Shown in pieces: positions 21,002 to 31,763 of a stretch of DNA of 64,000 nt; position 1 is the stretch's first letter, and each line of letters begins with the position of its first letter. A model generated the notes under the pieces. That model was not told the DNA's origin. It did not search any database and saw only the letters and a program-made list of their open reading frames with translations. The translations under genes were made by a program, and so were the position numbers. The stretch comes from Nocardia exalbida NBRC 100660 (GTDB lineage: Bacteria; Actinomycetota; Actinomycetes; Mycobacteriales; Mycobacteriaceae). The stretch is taken from NCBI RefSeq assembly GCF_000308575.1, contig NZ_BAFZ01000032.1, positions 1-64,000 of the forward strand. The letters are read 5' to 3'.

Positions 21002-21721
21002 ATGGCCGGCGCGGGACTCGGGGCGTCGTTCGACCCGGATCGGATCGCGGCGATCCGCGCGCGACCGGGTGAGCCCGCCGGTGCGCCGGGGCCGTCCGCG
21101 GCGACCGGCGGCGTCGGCGCGATCAAACAGTTGTGGCTGCGGGCCGGGGTGCTGATCGCCGGATTCGTGGGGGTCCTCTACGGGATCGAGGGCGTCGACA
21201 CCGCCCTCGGTGGGCGGCTCGACTCCGCGGGTATCGAGCCGCGCCGCGCCGACGGGCTGACCGGCGTCCTGTTCGCCCCGTTGCTGCACCATGGCTGGCC
21301 GCACCTGATCGGCAACACGCTTCCGGTGCTTGTGCTCGGCTTCCTCGTGTTGCTGGCGGGCCTCGGGCGCGGGCTGGCCGCGACCGCGATCATCTGGCTG
21401 CCGGCCGGGCTGGGCGTCTGGCTCACCGGAGCCACCGGCAGTGTGCATCTCGGCGCGTCCTCGCTGGTATTCGGCTGGTTGACCTTCCTCATCTCCCGCG
21501 GCTGGTTCGCCCGCAACGTGGGGCAGATCGTGCTCGGTCTCGTTGTGCTCGTCCTCTACGGGTCGCTGCTGTGGGGTGTGCTGCCCGGACAGCCCGGAAT
21601 CTCTTGGCAGGGGCATCTATTCGGCGCGTTGAGTGGATTGCTGGCCGGCTGGGTACTCTCTGGAGATGCACGACGAAGCCGCCGCGGAGCCCGAGCCGGA
21701 ATCGGCGCGGCCCCGCGGTGA
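21002..21721 (+). CDS. Rhomboid family intramembrane serine protease
   Basis: A 239-residue membrane protein with a 40-residue soluble N terminus and about six to seven helices. Rhomboid landmarks are HLIGNTLPVL (HxxxN) at 101-110, GASS at 151-154 with the presumed nucleophile Ser153, and GHLFGALSG with His205. The residue after the serine is Ser where the family consensus is Gly. The ATG at 21002 has a strong GAGGAGG site. It takes the place of Rv1337. The next gene in M. tuberculosis, murI, is missing here. Confidence 0.88.
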   Translation: MAGAGLGASFDPDRIAAIRARPGEPAGAPGPSAATGGVGAIKQLWLRAGVLIAGFVGVLYGIEGVDTALGGRLDSAGIEPRRADGLTGVLFAPLLHHGWPHLIGNTLPVLVLGFLVLLAGLGRGLAATAIIWLPAGLGVWLTGATGSVHLGASSLVFGWLTFLISRGWFARNVGQIVLGLVVLVLYGSLLWGVLPGQPGISWQGHLFGALSGLLAGWVLSGDARRSRRGARAGIGAAPR

Positions 21722-21790
21722 GCGCGCGGCCCGCCGGAGAATGTGGGGGATCCTTTCTTGAGTGAGAAATCCGCGTGGCAGCATGGGGGA

Positions 21791-22555
21791 ATGCGCCTTA
21801 CCGTCCTCGGGTGCTCGGGCAGTGTGTCCGGCCCGGACTCTCCTGCGTCGGGTTACCTGCTGACCGGCCCGGACATGCGGCCGACGGTCATCGATTTCGG
21901 CCCGGGCGTGCTCGGCGCGTTGCAGCGTCACGCCGATCCCGGTGAGGTCGACATCTTCCTGACCCATCTGCACGCCGATCACTGCCTGGACCTGCCCGGT
22001 TTGCTGGTGTGGCGTCGTTACCATCCCACTCCGCCGGAGGGGAGGGCGATCGTGCGCGGTCCGTCGGACACCTCGGTGCGCATCGGCAACGCCTCCGCCG
22101 AGGTCGGCGGAGAATGCGACGACTGGTCCGACGTGATCGACATGCGGCCCTGGGTGGAAGGCGAGCCGATCACGTTCGGCCCCGGCCACACCGTGACCGC
22201 GCGCCGGATGTTCCACCCTCCGGAGTCCTACGGCCTGCGGATCGTCACCGCGAGCGGACGCACCTTCGTCTACACCGGCGACACCGCACTGTGCCCCGAG
22301 GTCCACGAACTCGCGCAGGGCGCCGACGTTCTGATGGCGGAGGCCTCCTGGACCCACGACCCGGCGAATCGTCCCCCCGGCATTCACCTTTCGGGCACCG
22401 AAGCAGGCCAGATCGCCGCCGAGGCAGGCGTGAAGGAACTCCTGCTCACCCACATCCCCCCGTGGACCTCCCGCGAGGACGTGATCGCCGAGGCGAAAGC
22501 CCAGTTCACCGGCCCCGTACACGCGGTCGCCCCGGGCGAAACCTTCGACATCTGA
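21791..22555 (+). CDS. MBL-fold hydrolase, Rv1339-like cAMP phosphodiesterase
   Basis: A 254-residue metallo-beta-lactamase-fold protein. The zinc motif THLHADHCLDLPG (His59, His61, Asp63, His64) is complete, and VYTGDTALC and LLLTHIPPW supply later ligands. Close in sequence to Rv1339, reported as an atypical class II cAMP phosphodiesterase, so that is the best functional guess. The ATG at 21791 matches the conserved start (MRLTVLGCSGSVSGPDSPAS) but its purine run lies directly against it; a GTG at 21743 is an alternative. It follows the rhomboid gene by 69 bp. Confidence 0.87.
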   Translation: MRLTVLGCSGSVSGPDSPASGYLLTGPDMRPTVIDFGPGVLGALQRHADPGEVDIFLTHLHADHCLDLPGLLVWRRYHPTPPEGRAIVRGPSDTSVRIGNASAEVGGECDDWSDVIDMRPWVEGEPITFGPGHTVTARRMFHPPESYGLRIVTASGRTFVYTGDTALCPEVHELAQGADVLMAEASWTHDPANRPPGIHLSGTEAGQIAAEAGVKELLLTHIPPWTSREDVIAEAKAQFTGPVHAVAPGETFDI

Positions 22556-22679
22556 CCGAACCCGAGTCAGACCAGCAGGTCCCCTCGAGGCACATAACTG
22601 CCGCTGAAGACTGTAGCGAGACCGGGCATGCGAACACCCGATGCCGAAGGCCGCTGGAAAAACCAACACCGCCCGGCTC

Positions 22680-23010
22680 GCGTTTACGTCGGCCGCCACA
22701 TCCGTGACTGATCACACCAGTCGACAGAACAAACCCCCGACCACTGCGAGCCGCGTGCACGATATCCACACCTCGCCCCCTACGCGCCCAGCGCACCTCA
22801 ACTCCCCGTTCCGAGCGAAGCGAGACCGAGCATCCGCCGTCCGCGGCCCGGCTCGCGTTTGCGGCGTCCGCGACCGATCACCGGTCGAAAGGACAACCGC
22901 CCACCACAACGAACCGCGTGCACGTGGTCCACGCCTCGCGCCCCTACGTGCCCAGCGCACCTCAACTCCCGGTTTCGAGCGAAGCGAGACCGAGCATGTT
23001 CCGTTCGCGC
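22680..23010. repeat. Two degenerate copies of the dispersed intergenic repeat
   Basis: Two units, about 22,725-22,860 and 22,885-23,010, share CGCGTGCACG, ATCCACACCTCG or GTCCACGCCTCG, CCAGCGCACCTCAACTCC, and then the GAGCGAAGCGAGACCGAGCA core seen at 110-130 and 330-345. The unit here has a different upstream half from the copies at the window start, so the family is modular. The 519-bp gap between the MBL gene and rph is filled by these units and I see no gene in it. Confidence 0.7.
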
Positions 23011-23031
23011 CAAGAAGGGGCCCGCGAACAC

Positions 23032-23050
23032 GCCGCGACGAAGTCGCGGC
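23032..23050 (+). repeat. Small hairpin at the repeat tail (copy 2)
   Basis: GCCGCGAC-GAA-GTCGCGGC is a perfect 8-bp stem with a 3-nt loop. It is preceded by GGGCCCGCGAACAC and followed by AAAT, as for the hairpin at 445-463, but the paired bases differ. It ends 26 bp before the rph start. Confidence 0.6.
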
Positions 23051-23075
23051 AAATCCAACACAGTAGGCTGTGGCC

Positions 23076-23846
23076 GTGTCGAGACGAGCCGATGGCAGGG
23101 CGGACGATGAGCTCCGCGAGGTCCGGATCACCCGTGGTTTCACCACGCACCCAGCTGGTTCGGTGCTGGTGGAGTTCGGGCAGACGCGGGTGATGTGCAC
23201 CGCGAGCGTCACCGAGGGGGTGCCGCCGTGGCGACGCGACTCCGGATTGGGCTGGCTCACCGCCGAATACGCGATGCTGCCCGCCGCGACGCACACCCGC
23301 AGTGGGCGGGAATCGGTGAAGGGCCGCATCGGCGGACGCACCCAGGAGATCAGCCGCTTGATCGGCCGGTCGCTGCGCGCCTGCATCGACCTTGCCGCGA
23401 TCGGCGAGAACACCATCGCGATCGACTGCGATGTGCTCCAGGCCGACGGCGGTACCAGGACGGCCGCCATCACCGGCGCCTATGTGGGGCTGTCGGATGC
23501 CGTGACCTATCTCGGCGCGGCGGGCGCGCTGGCCGACCCGCAGCCGATCTCGTGCGCGATCGCGGCGGTGAGCGTCGGCGTGGTCGACGGCCGGGTGCGT
23601 CTGGATCTGCCGTACGAGGAGGATTCGCGCGCCGAGGTGGACATGAACGTCGTGGCCACCGACACCGGAACGCTGGTGGAGATCCAAGGCACCGGCGAGG
23701 GCGCCACGTTCCCCCGCTCGACACTGGACAAGCTGCTGGACGCCGCGCTGGCGGGCTGCGAGCAGTTGTTCGTGGTGCAGAAGGAGGCGCTCGCGCTGCC
23801 GTATCCCGGCGTGCTGCCGGAGCCCGCCGAAGCGAAGAAGAAGTGA
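23076..23846 (+). CDS. rph: Ribonuclease PH
   Basis: A 256-residue phosphorolytic exonuclease that trims the 3' ends of tRNA precursors. The family start [19 protein letters not shown], then [33 protein letters not shown] and the active-site block [19 protein letters not shown], cover the whole fold. The start is one of two GTGs six bases apart (23070, 23076); the second matches the family N terminus better. The TGA stop overlaps the ATG of rdgB by one base, so the two are translationally coupled. Confidence 0.93.
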   Translation: MSRRADGRADDELREVRITRGFTTHPAGSVLVEFGQTRVMCTASVTEGVPPWRRDSGLGWLTAEYAMLPAATHTRSGRESVKGRIGGRTQEISRLIGRSLRACIDLAAIGENTIAIDCDVLQADGGTRTAAITGAYVGLSDAVTYLGAAGALADPQPISCAIAAVSVGVVDGRVRLDLPYEEDSRAEVDMNVVATDTGTLVEIQGTGEGATFPRSTLDKLLDAALAGCEQLFVVQKEALALPYPGVLPEPAEAKKK

Positions 23847-24457
23847 TGACCCGCCGTCTGCTGGTGGCCAGCCGCAACGCCAAGAAACTGAACGAACTGC
23901 GCCGCATCCTCGACGAGGCGGGTATCGCCGGGATCGAGATCCTCGGGTTGGACGATGTTCCCCCGTACGACGAGGCGCCCGAGACCGGCGCGACATTCGA
24001 GGAGAACGCGCTGGCCAAGGCCCGCGACGGCGCCGCCTCCACCGGGTTGGCCTGTGTGGCCGACGATTCCGGCATCGAGGTGGACGCGTTGAACGGGATG
24101 CCCGGTGTGCTGTCGGCGCGCTGGTCCGGCAGGCACGGTGACGACGCGGCCAACAACGCGCTGTTGCTGGCGCAACTGTCGGACGTGCCGGACGAGCGTC
24201 GCGGCGGCCGGTTCGTGTCGACCTGCGCGCTGGTGGTGCCCGGCGGCGCGGAGACCGTGGTGCGCGGCGAATGGCCCGGCTCGATCGGGCGCAAGCCGGT
24301 GGGCGACGGCGGTTTCGGCTATGACCCGCTGTTCATCCCGGCGGGCGGCGATGTCACGGCCGCTCAGCTGACGCCAGCCCAGAAGGACGCGGTCTCGCAT
24401 CGCGGGCGGGCGCTGGCTCTGTTGACGCCCGCCCTCGCGGCGCTCGCCGAAGGCTGA
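23846..24457 (+). CDS. rdgB: Non-canonical purine NTP pyrophosphatase (RdgB/HAM1)
   Basis: A 203-residue house-cleaning enzyme that hydrolyses dITP, ITP and XTP to monophosphates, keeping damaged purines out of nucleic acids. Motifs: LLVASRNAKKLNELRRIL at the N terminus, GATFEENALAKAR near residue 45, VADDSGIEVDALNGMPGV, and VGDGGFGYDPLFIP. The start codon shares a base with the rph stop (TGATG). The rph-rdgB pair is widely conserved. It converges with the DUF3817 gene after a 19-bp gap. Confidence 0.95.
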   Translation: MTRRLLVASRNAKKLNELRRILDEAGIAGIEILGLDDVPPYDEAPETGATFEENALAKARDGAASTGLACVADDSGIEVDALNGMPGVLSARWSGRHGDDAANNALLLAQLSDVPDERRGGRFVSTCALVVPGGAETVVRGEWPGSIGRKPVGDGGFGYDPLFIPAGGDVTAAQLTPAQKDAVSHRGRALALLTPALAALAEG

Positions 24458-24476
24458 CGCGCGGCGATCGGTCGGT

Positions 24477-24851
24477 TCAGACGCCGAAGTCCTGCTTGAC
24501 CTGCTTGGCGTTGACGTGCTCGACGAAGAACGACAGCAGCGGGATGGTGCCCGCGAGCAGGGTGCCGACGGTGCGCAGGACCGGCCAGCGGACCTTGACC
24601 GCGAGGTCGGCGGTGACCAGCAGGTAGACGAAGTACACCCAGCCGTGTACGACGGCGATCCAACTGGGGGTGTGCACGTCGAAGCCGTATTTGGCGATCA
24701 TCTCGCCGGTGAGCAGCAGCAGCCAGAGACCGGTGATCCAGGCCAGCGCCCGGTAGCGCAGCAGCGCCGGACGGATCTTGGCGGCGTTGCCCGCCGGGGC
24801 CGGGGCCGGGGTGGCGGTGGTGGTCTCGGTGGAATTCTCGCTGGTGGTCAA
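24477..24851 (-). CDS. DUF3817 family membrane protein (Rv1342c-like)
   Basis: A 124-residue protein with a 25-residue Thr/Ala/Pro-rich N terminus and three hydrophobic segments (about 36-52, 66-82, 95-110). It has the family's WIAVVHGWVYFVYLL stretch, where a conserved histidine follows the first helix, and VRWPVLRTVGTLLAGTIPLLSF. It is the second member of DUF3817 in this window. The ATG overlaps the stop of the upstream gene by four bases (ATGA). Function unknown. Confidence 0.85.
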   Translation of the reverse strand: MTTSENSTETTTATPAPAPAGNAAKIRPALLRYRALAWITGLWLLLLTGEMIAKYGFDVHTPSWIAVVHGWVYFVYLLVTADLAVKVRWPVLRTVGTLLAGTIPLLSFFVEHVNAKQVKQDFGV

Positions 24852-25315
24852 CCGGCGCTCCTCTCGCTGGTGTGCAGGCCTGCCGCGCGGACCTGGTCAT
24901 CGATGTCGTGGGCGTGCAGCGCGGCCAGGTACCGGTTGTACTCGGCGAGCACGGGGTCCTCGTCCCGGACGGCCTTCGGGCGCTCGGGTAGCAGACCGGC
25001 CGGCAGCTCCGTGGGCGCGACCGGTTTCGCGGCGCGCCCGGCTGCGGTGGAAGTGCGCTGCGCCGCCGCGGTGGACTCGTTCTCCTCCGCGCCGGCCTCG
25101 CGCTCGAGCCGGACGAACCGGAAGTACGCGAAGACGGCGAACCCCGCGAACAGGGGCCATTGCAGCGCGTATCCGAGGTTCTGGGCGGTGCCGCTCGCGG
25201 ACTCGTACCGCTCCCACTGCCACCAGGCCAGCGCCAGGCAGCCCAGCGCGGCGACGATCACCAGCGCGATGAGGGCCGGGCGGTTGTGTGCCGAGCGGCG
25301 GGGAGAGGCGGACAC
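24848..25315 (-). CDS. LprD/Rv1343c-like membrane protein
   Basis: A 155-residue protein with two hydrophobic segments. The sequence LALAWWQWERYESASGTAQN, followed by NLGYALQWPLFAGFAVFAYF and the C-terminal LPAGLLPERP and DPVLAEYNRYLAALHA, is the pattern of Rv1343c (LprD). No lipobox cysteine is seen in this copy, so calling it a lipoprotein would be wrong here. The GTG at 25315 is the most likely start; an upstream ATG frame has no family similarity. It is translationally coupled to the DUF3817 gene. This is the last gene of the M. tuberculosis-like block. Confidence 0.78.
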   Translation of the reverse strand: MSASPRRSAHNRPALIALVIVAALGCLALAWWQWERYESASGTAQNLGYALQWPLFAGFAVFAYFRFVRLEREAGAEENESTAAAQRTSTAAGRAAKPVAPTELPAGLLPERPKAVRDEDPVLAEYNRYLAALHAHDIDDQVRAAGLHTSERSAG

Positions 25316-25561
25316 GGCTTCTACGGTACCCGTTCTACTACGCGGGCCGTAGAGCCAGGTACGCCGTCCTGCGCAGGCTGGGACTGTGCTCCGGTCCAAC
25401 GCTGGGGCGGCTGTCGACCAGGTGCGGGCCGCTCGACCCGAGCGGTCGGCTCTTGGGCATGCAAGGACCGCTCGCCTCGGATGAGCCGCGAGCGGCCCGC
25501 CGGTGCCTCCCGCGATGAGCCGCCCGCCTCGCGGGTCACCGATACCCGGACTGTGCCCGGT

Positions 25562-26437
25562 TCAGAACGGGTAGATGACGCCGGTCTTGCGTTCGGACTC
25601 GGCCCACAGCCGCTGCCACAGCTCCCGGTTCTGCGACAAACGGGTGGACGAGGAGGGCCGCACCGGTCCCTGGCTACCGAAGAGCCGGGTCGGCCCCCAG
25701 TAGATCTCGGGATCGGCGTCGGGCATGGTCGCGGCGAACAGAGTCGAGTGCGCGGCCCTGGCGGGGGAGTGGCCGATCAGACGAATGAACGGCTTCGAGA
25801 CGTAATCGAGCGGCGTCTCGGTGTGGGCGAAGAGGTCGGTGGCCGAGACACCGGGGTGCACACCGTAGGAGCGCTTGTCCGAGCCGGATTCCCGCAGCCT
25901 GCGCTGCAATTCGCGGGCGAACATCAGATTGCACAACTTGGATTGCGCGTAGGCGAGATTGCGCTGGTAGCGACGGTTCTCATAGTCGAGGTCGTCGATC
26001 CACAACTTCGGGGTCTGCTTGTGCGCGATGCTGGAGAGGGTGACCACCCGGTCCTTGATCCGGTCCAGCAGCAGGCCGGTGAGCGCGAAGTGTCCGAGGT
26101 GGTTGACGCCCCACTGGGTTTCGAACCCGTCCTTGGTCCGCGAGAACGGGATGTTCATCAGGCCCGCGTTGTTGACCAGGACGTCGAACTCGCCGGCGGC
26201 GTCGGCGAACTTGCGCACCGAGGCCAGATCGGCGAGGTCGAGTTCGGCCACGCGGACGTCGCCGTCGATGCCGCCGGCGACCTCTTTCGCCTTGACCGCG
26301 TTGCGGCAGGCCATGATCACGGTCGCGCCCTTGGCCGCCAAGACCTTCGTGGCGACGGCGCCGAGACCGCCGTTCGCGCCGGTGATGACAAAGGTGCGTC
26401 CGGTCTGGTCCGGGATCTCAGTTGGTTTCCACGCCAT
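25562..26437 (-). CDS. Short-chain dehydrogenase/reductase
   Basis: A 291-residue NAD(P)-dependent oxidoreductase of the retinol-dehydrogenase/WWOX-like SDR group. Cofactor motif TGANGGLG near residue 19 (TGxxxGxG), LDLADLAS for adenine binding, NNAGLM, catalytic Ser in VTLSSIAH and YAQSKLCNLMF with the catalytic Tyr and Lys. The C-terminal extension with EIYWGPTRLFG is typical of actinobacterial members annotated SDR-family. Substrate unknown. A palindrome at 26,446-26,461 lies directly before the start and suggests TetR-type control. Confidence 0.9.
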   Translation of the reverse strand: MAWKPTEIPDQTGRTFVITGANGGLGAVATKVLAAKGATVIMACRNAVKAKEVAGGIDGDVRVAELDLADLASVRKFADAAGEFDVLVNNAGLMNIPFSRTKDGFETQWGVNHLGHFALTGLLLDRIKDRVVTLSSIAHKQTPKLWIDDLDYENRRYQRNLAYAQSKLCNLMFARELQRRLRESGSDKRSYGVHPGVSATDLFAHTETPLDYVSKPFIRLIGHSPARAAHSTLFAATMPDADPEIYWGPTRLFGSQGPVRPSSSTRLSQNRELWQRLWAESERKTGVIYPF

Positions 26438-26445
26438 GCGTCAAC

Positions 26446-26461
26446 CTTACTTTGGAGTAAG
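26446..26461. promoter_or_regulatory. Palindrome before the SDR gene, possible TetR-type operator
   Basis: CTTACT-TTGG-AGTAAG is a perfect 6-bp inverted repeat, extended imperfectly by AA/TT on each side. It begins 9 bp upstream of the SDR ATG, so a bound protein would block transcription or the leader. The nearest TetR gene is at 28,126-28,788; a link is inference. Confidence 0.45.
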
Positions 26462-26551
26462 TTCCGGGGGAAGGGTTTCGAATCGATCGTCTCAGACGCG
26501 GATGCGCGTGTCGCGGAACATACCCGCGACACGAGCTCTCACCAGATTTTT

Positions 26552-27964
26552 TCAGCGGCCACTGCCGATGGGTTGCTGGAAGGCGGCCGCGAGGACGGCG
26601 CCCACTGTATCGCCCCACACCTGCCAGGTGGCGGGATCCAGCGTCATCGAACCCACATCGGTGATCGTGACCCCCTCGGCCACCGGCGCACCCGCGAACC
26701 GGTCCTTCAGCCACAGCAGCGCGCGCGGCGCCGCGATCGGGTCGAGGGTGAGGTGCTCACTGAAATGGTCGCGGATGTACTCGACCCGTGCGCCCGGGTC
26801 CTGGGCGTAGGTTCCGACCAGCTCGTTGACGGGCCCGACCGGGATCAGCCAGTCGGCGTTGGCTTGGTACATCAGCATCGGCATGTCCGGCACGGCTCGG
26901 CCCAGCTTCGTCTTGTTCAGCACCTCGACGACGGCGGGGTCGGTGAACGGGTTCTTCGCCAGCATCCCCAGGTTGTCCGCGAACGGGAACAGCGCGGCCT
27001 GGTAGCTCGCACAGAGTTGCTCTTTGCCCGCGATCATGAGTCTGCCCAGGCCGTTCGCGTTGTCGTCGAGGAATTTCCGCAGCTCCGGATACTCGCGCGA
27101 GACGCCGAGCGCGCCCGCGAAGATCAGCCCAGCGGAGAGATTGCCGTTGGCCATCCGCAGGGCGGCCGACAGATCGGCGGGGATGCCGCCCTCGGCGGCG
27201 CCCACCACGTTCAGCTCGGGCGCGTAGTCGCGCTTCAACTCGGTGGCCCAGCCGGTGGCGATCGCGCCGCCGGAGTAGCCCATCATCCCGACCCTGGTCC
27301 CGGTCCCGGACAGTTGCATCGGCGCGAAGTTCTCCGCGGCGCGGATGCCGTCGAGAGTGATGCGGCCGGCCAGAGGCCCTGCGGCGTAAGCAGAGTCCGG
27401 TCCCTGGTGATCCGGGATCACCGCGGCCCAGCCCTGGGCCAGCGCCGCCTGCACCTCGAGGAACTGCGCGGCCACCAGGGTGGATCCGGTCAAGGCCGCG
27501 GGGATGCTGCCCATCTGGAGCTGATACGACGGCATGCAGTAATTGCCGGTCGAGTCCTCGGCGATCTGGTAGGAGAACAGCGGCCGGTCTGCGGCGTAGC
27601 CGCGCGGCTTGATCACCGTGGCCACGGCGGGGATGGCCTCGCCGCGGGAGTTGGTGGAGCGGTAGGACAGCTGCCAGGCGTCCACGTTCAGCGGGATCAG
27701 CGACAGGTTGGCCAGATTGACCTGGCGCGCGGCGATGATCCGGCCGGGAGCCAGATCGGCGTAGGTCTGCACGGGCGGCCGATAGAAGGCCGGGTCGAAA
27801 CCGGGCGGTAGCGGCGGAACCGGGAACGGCGGCGCGGGCTGGATCACCTGGTCGTCGGGCGGCGGCTCCGCGGCCGCGGGCCCGGCCGGTAAGAAGGGCA
27901 GCCCCACGGCCACCGCGGCGAGTGCCGCGAGCAGCTTCGGTGCGTGCTTGCGGGAAAGGGCCAT
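26552..27964 (-). CDS. Secreted lipase (LIP family, alpha/beta hydrolase)
   Basis: A 470-residue exported hydrolase of the secretory lipase (LIP) family, known from Candida lipases and actinobacterial homologues. The signal peptide runs to AEPPPDDQ (cleavage near residue 32, after AAA). The nucleophile elbow is GYSGGAIATGWA near residue 220; the aspartate and histidine of the triad should lie in ADWLIPVGPVNELV and DHFSEHLT. The ATG at 27964 has AGAGG 7 nt upstream; the frame opens 10 codons earlier. It is divergent from the TetR gene, which may control it. Confidence 0.88.
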   Translation of the reverse strand: MALSRKHAPKLLAALAAVAVGLPFLPAGPAAAEPPPDDQVIQPAPPFPVPPLPPGFDPAFYRPPVQTYADLAPGRIIAARQVNLANLSLIPLNVDAWQLSYRSTNSRGEAIPAVATVIKPRGYAADRPLFSYQIAEDSTGNYCMPSYQLQMGSIPAALTGSTLVAAQFLEVQAALAQGWAAVIPDHQGPDSAYAAGPLAGRITLDGIRAAENFAPMQLSGTGTRVGMMGYSGGAIATGWATELKRDYAPELNVVGAAEGGIPADLSAALRMANGNLSAGLIFAGALGVSREYPELRKFLDDNANGLGRLMIAGKEQLCASYQAALFPFADNLGMLAKNPFTDPAVVEVLNKTKLGRAVPDMPMLMYQANADWLIPVGPVNELVGTYAQDPGARVEYIRDHFSEHLTLDPIAAPRALLWLKDRFAGAPVAEGVTITDVGSMTLDPATWQVWGDTVGAVLAAAFQQPIGSGR

Positions 27965-28125
27965 GCGAGAACCTCTTCGTTCGGCGAGCCACATATGTGA
28001 GCCCCATCGGTTTCAGACTGCGCTCGAGTATGCGGTGTCATGGCGCGGATCACAAGAACGAATATCTCCGGCCCCGGTGGGAAGGCATGGTTCGCGGTCG
28101 CCGCGATTTCGCTACGGTGAGAGAT

Positions 28126-30877
<2,752 letters not shown>

Positions 30878-30891
30878 ACCACTTGCGGTCT

Positions 30892-30925
30892 ATTACTCGT
30901 AGACGTATATTCGTACGCGAGTAAT
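30892..30925. promoter_or_regulatory. Long palindrome upstream of padR, probable PadR operator
   Basis: ATTACTCG (30892-30899) and CGAGTAAT (30918-30925) are exact inverted repeats around an 18-bp partly symmetric centre (ACGTATATTCGT). The right arm abuts the GAGGAGG ribosome site of the PadR gene. The AT-rich centre contrasts with the surroundings. PadR proteins often repress their own gene through such sites (known for the family). Confidence 0.6.
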
Positions 30926-30939
30926 GAGGAGGTGCCGCG

Positions 30940-31584
30940 ATGAAGAAACGCAAGGTCGACAACCTGCTGGCGCTCGCGGTGCTGTCCGTGATCATCGAAC
31001 GCCCGATGCACCGGTACGAGATCGCGCAGACCCTGCGCGACCGGGGGAAAGACCACGACATGGCGATCAAGTGGGGTTCGCTCTACACGGTCGTGCAGAA
31101 CATGGCCAAGGTCGGCTTCCTCGAGGTGGTCGGCAGCGAGCGGGCGGGCGCGCGACCGGAGCGGGTGATCTACCGGATCACCGACGCGGGCCGCGCCGAG
31201 ATGGCCGACTGGACCAGGGAGCTGCTGTCGACTCCGGAGCCGGAGCATCACCGGTTCGTCGCGGGTCTGTCCATTCTCGCGGTGCTTCCGCCCGCCGAGG
31301 TGGTCGAATTGCTCGGTACCCGTCTCGAAGCGCTGGAACAGACCATCGGGACGGTTCGCCGCGAACTCGGCGAACTCGCGGGCGCGCTGCCGCGGCTGTT
31401 CGTCATCGAGTCCGAGTTCGGGCTGGCGATGCTGGAAGCCGAGGCGGCGTGGACACGTTCGCTGCGCGACGAGCTGACCGAGGGCACCTTCCCGGGACTG
31501 GCGCAATGGCGTGAGTGGCACGAACGCGGCGCGCTGCCGTCGGAGGTCACCGAGCTGGTGGAGAGGGGGATGACCGAGAACTAG
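30940..31584 (+). CDS. PadR family transcriptional regulator
   Basis: A 214-residue regulator. The N-terminal winged helix covers about residues 1-85: LLALAVLSVIIERPMHRYEI, WGSLYTVVQNMAKVGFLE and RVIYRITDAGRAEM are the PadR hallmarks. The helical C-terminal part (about 95-205) is of the Vir-like (subfamily 1) type that dimerises. GAGGAGG lies 8 nt before the ATG and within reach of the palindromic operator. It sits between a DHA2 exporter and an FAD monooxygenase and probably governs one or both. Confidence 0.9.
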   Translation: MKKRKVDNLLALAVLSVIIERPMHRYEIAQTLRDRGKDHDMAIKWGSLYTVVQNMAKVGFLEVVGSERAGARPERVIYRITDAGRAEMADWTRELLSTPEPEHHRFVAGLSILAVLPPAEVVELLGTRLEALEQTIGTVRRELGELAGALPRLFVIESEFGLAMLEAEAAWTRSLRDELTEGTFPGLAQWREWHERGALPSEVTELVERGMTEN

Positions 31585-31595
31585 CCGAAACCGGA

Positions 31596-31626
31596 CCCGG
31601 CGTGGTGCGGCAACACCGCCGCCGGG
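31596..31626 (+). terminator. Hairpin after padR
   Basis: CCCGGCG and CGCCGGG form the outer stem; GGTG and CACC pair inside it around a CGGCAA loop. It starts 12 bp after the padR stop, so the downstream monooxygenase is probably transcribed separately. Confidence 0.5.
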
Positions 31627-31763
31627 CCCGATCGAACAGTCTCGAACCGCGCCCGCGAACGCGCACCCGGCTACAAGGCTGGCAACCACAGGATAACCGG
31701 GTGGGTAGCGCGTGGGTCGGTCCGGGAACCGAAACCCGTACCGCACGAATCCTGGAGACACCC

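Noticed and set aside
22680..23010. CRISPR-like repeat array
   Set aside because: The units are few, long, degenerate and lack regular spacers or cas genes.
25160..27811. 883-codon plus-strand open frame
   Set aside because: Runs across several opposite-strand genes with no recognisable domain; the SDR reductase and lipase on the other strand explain the DNA.
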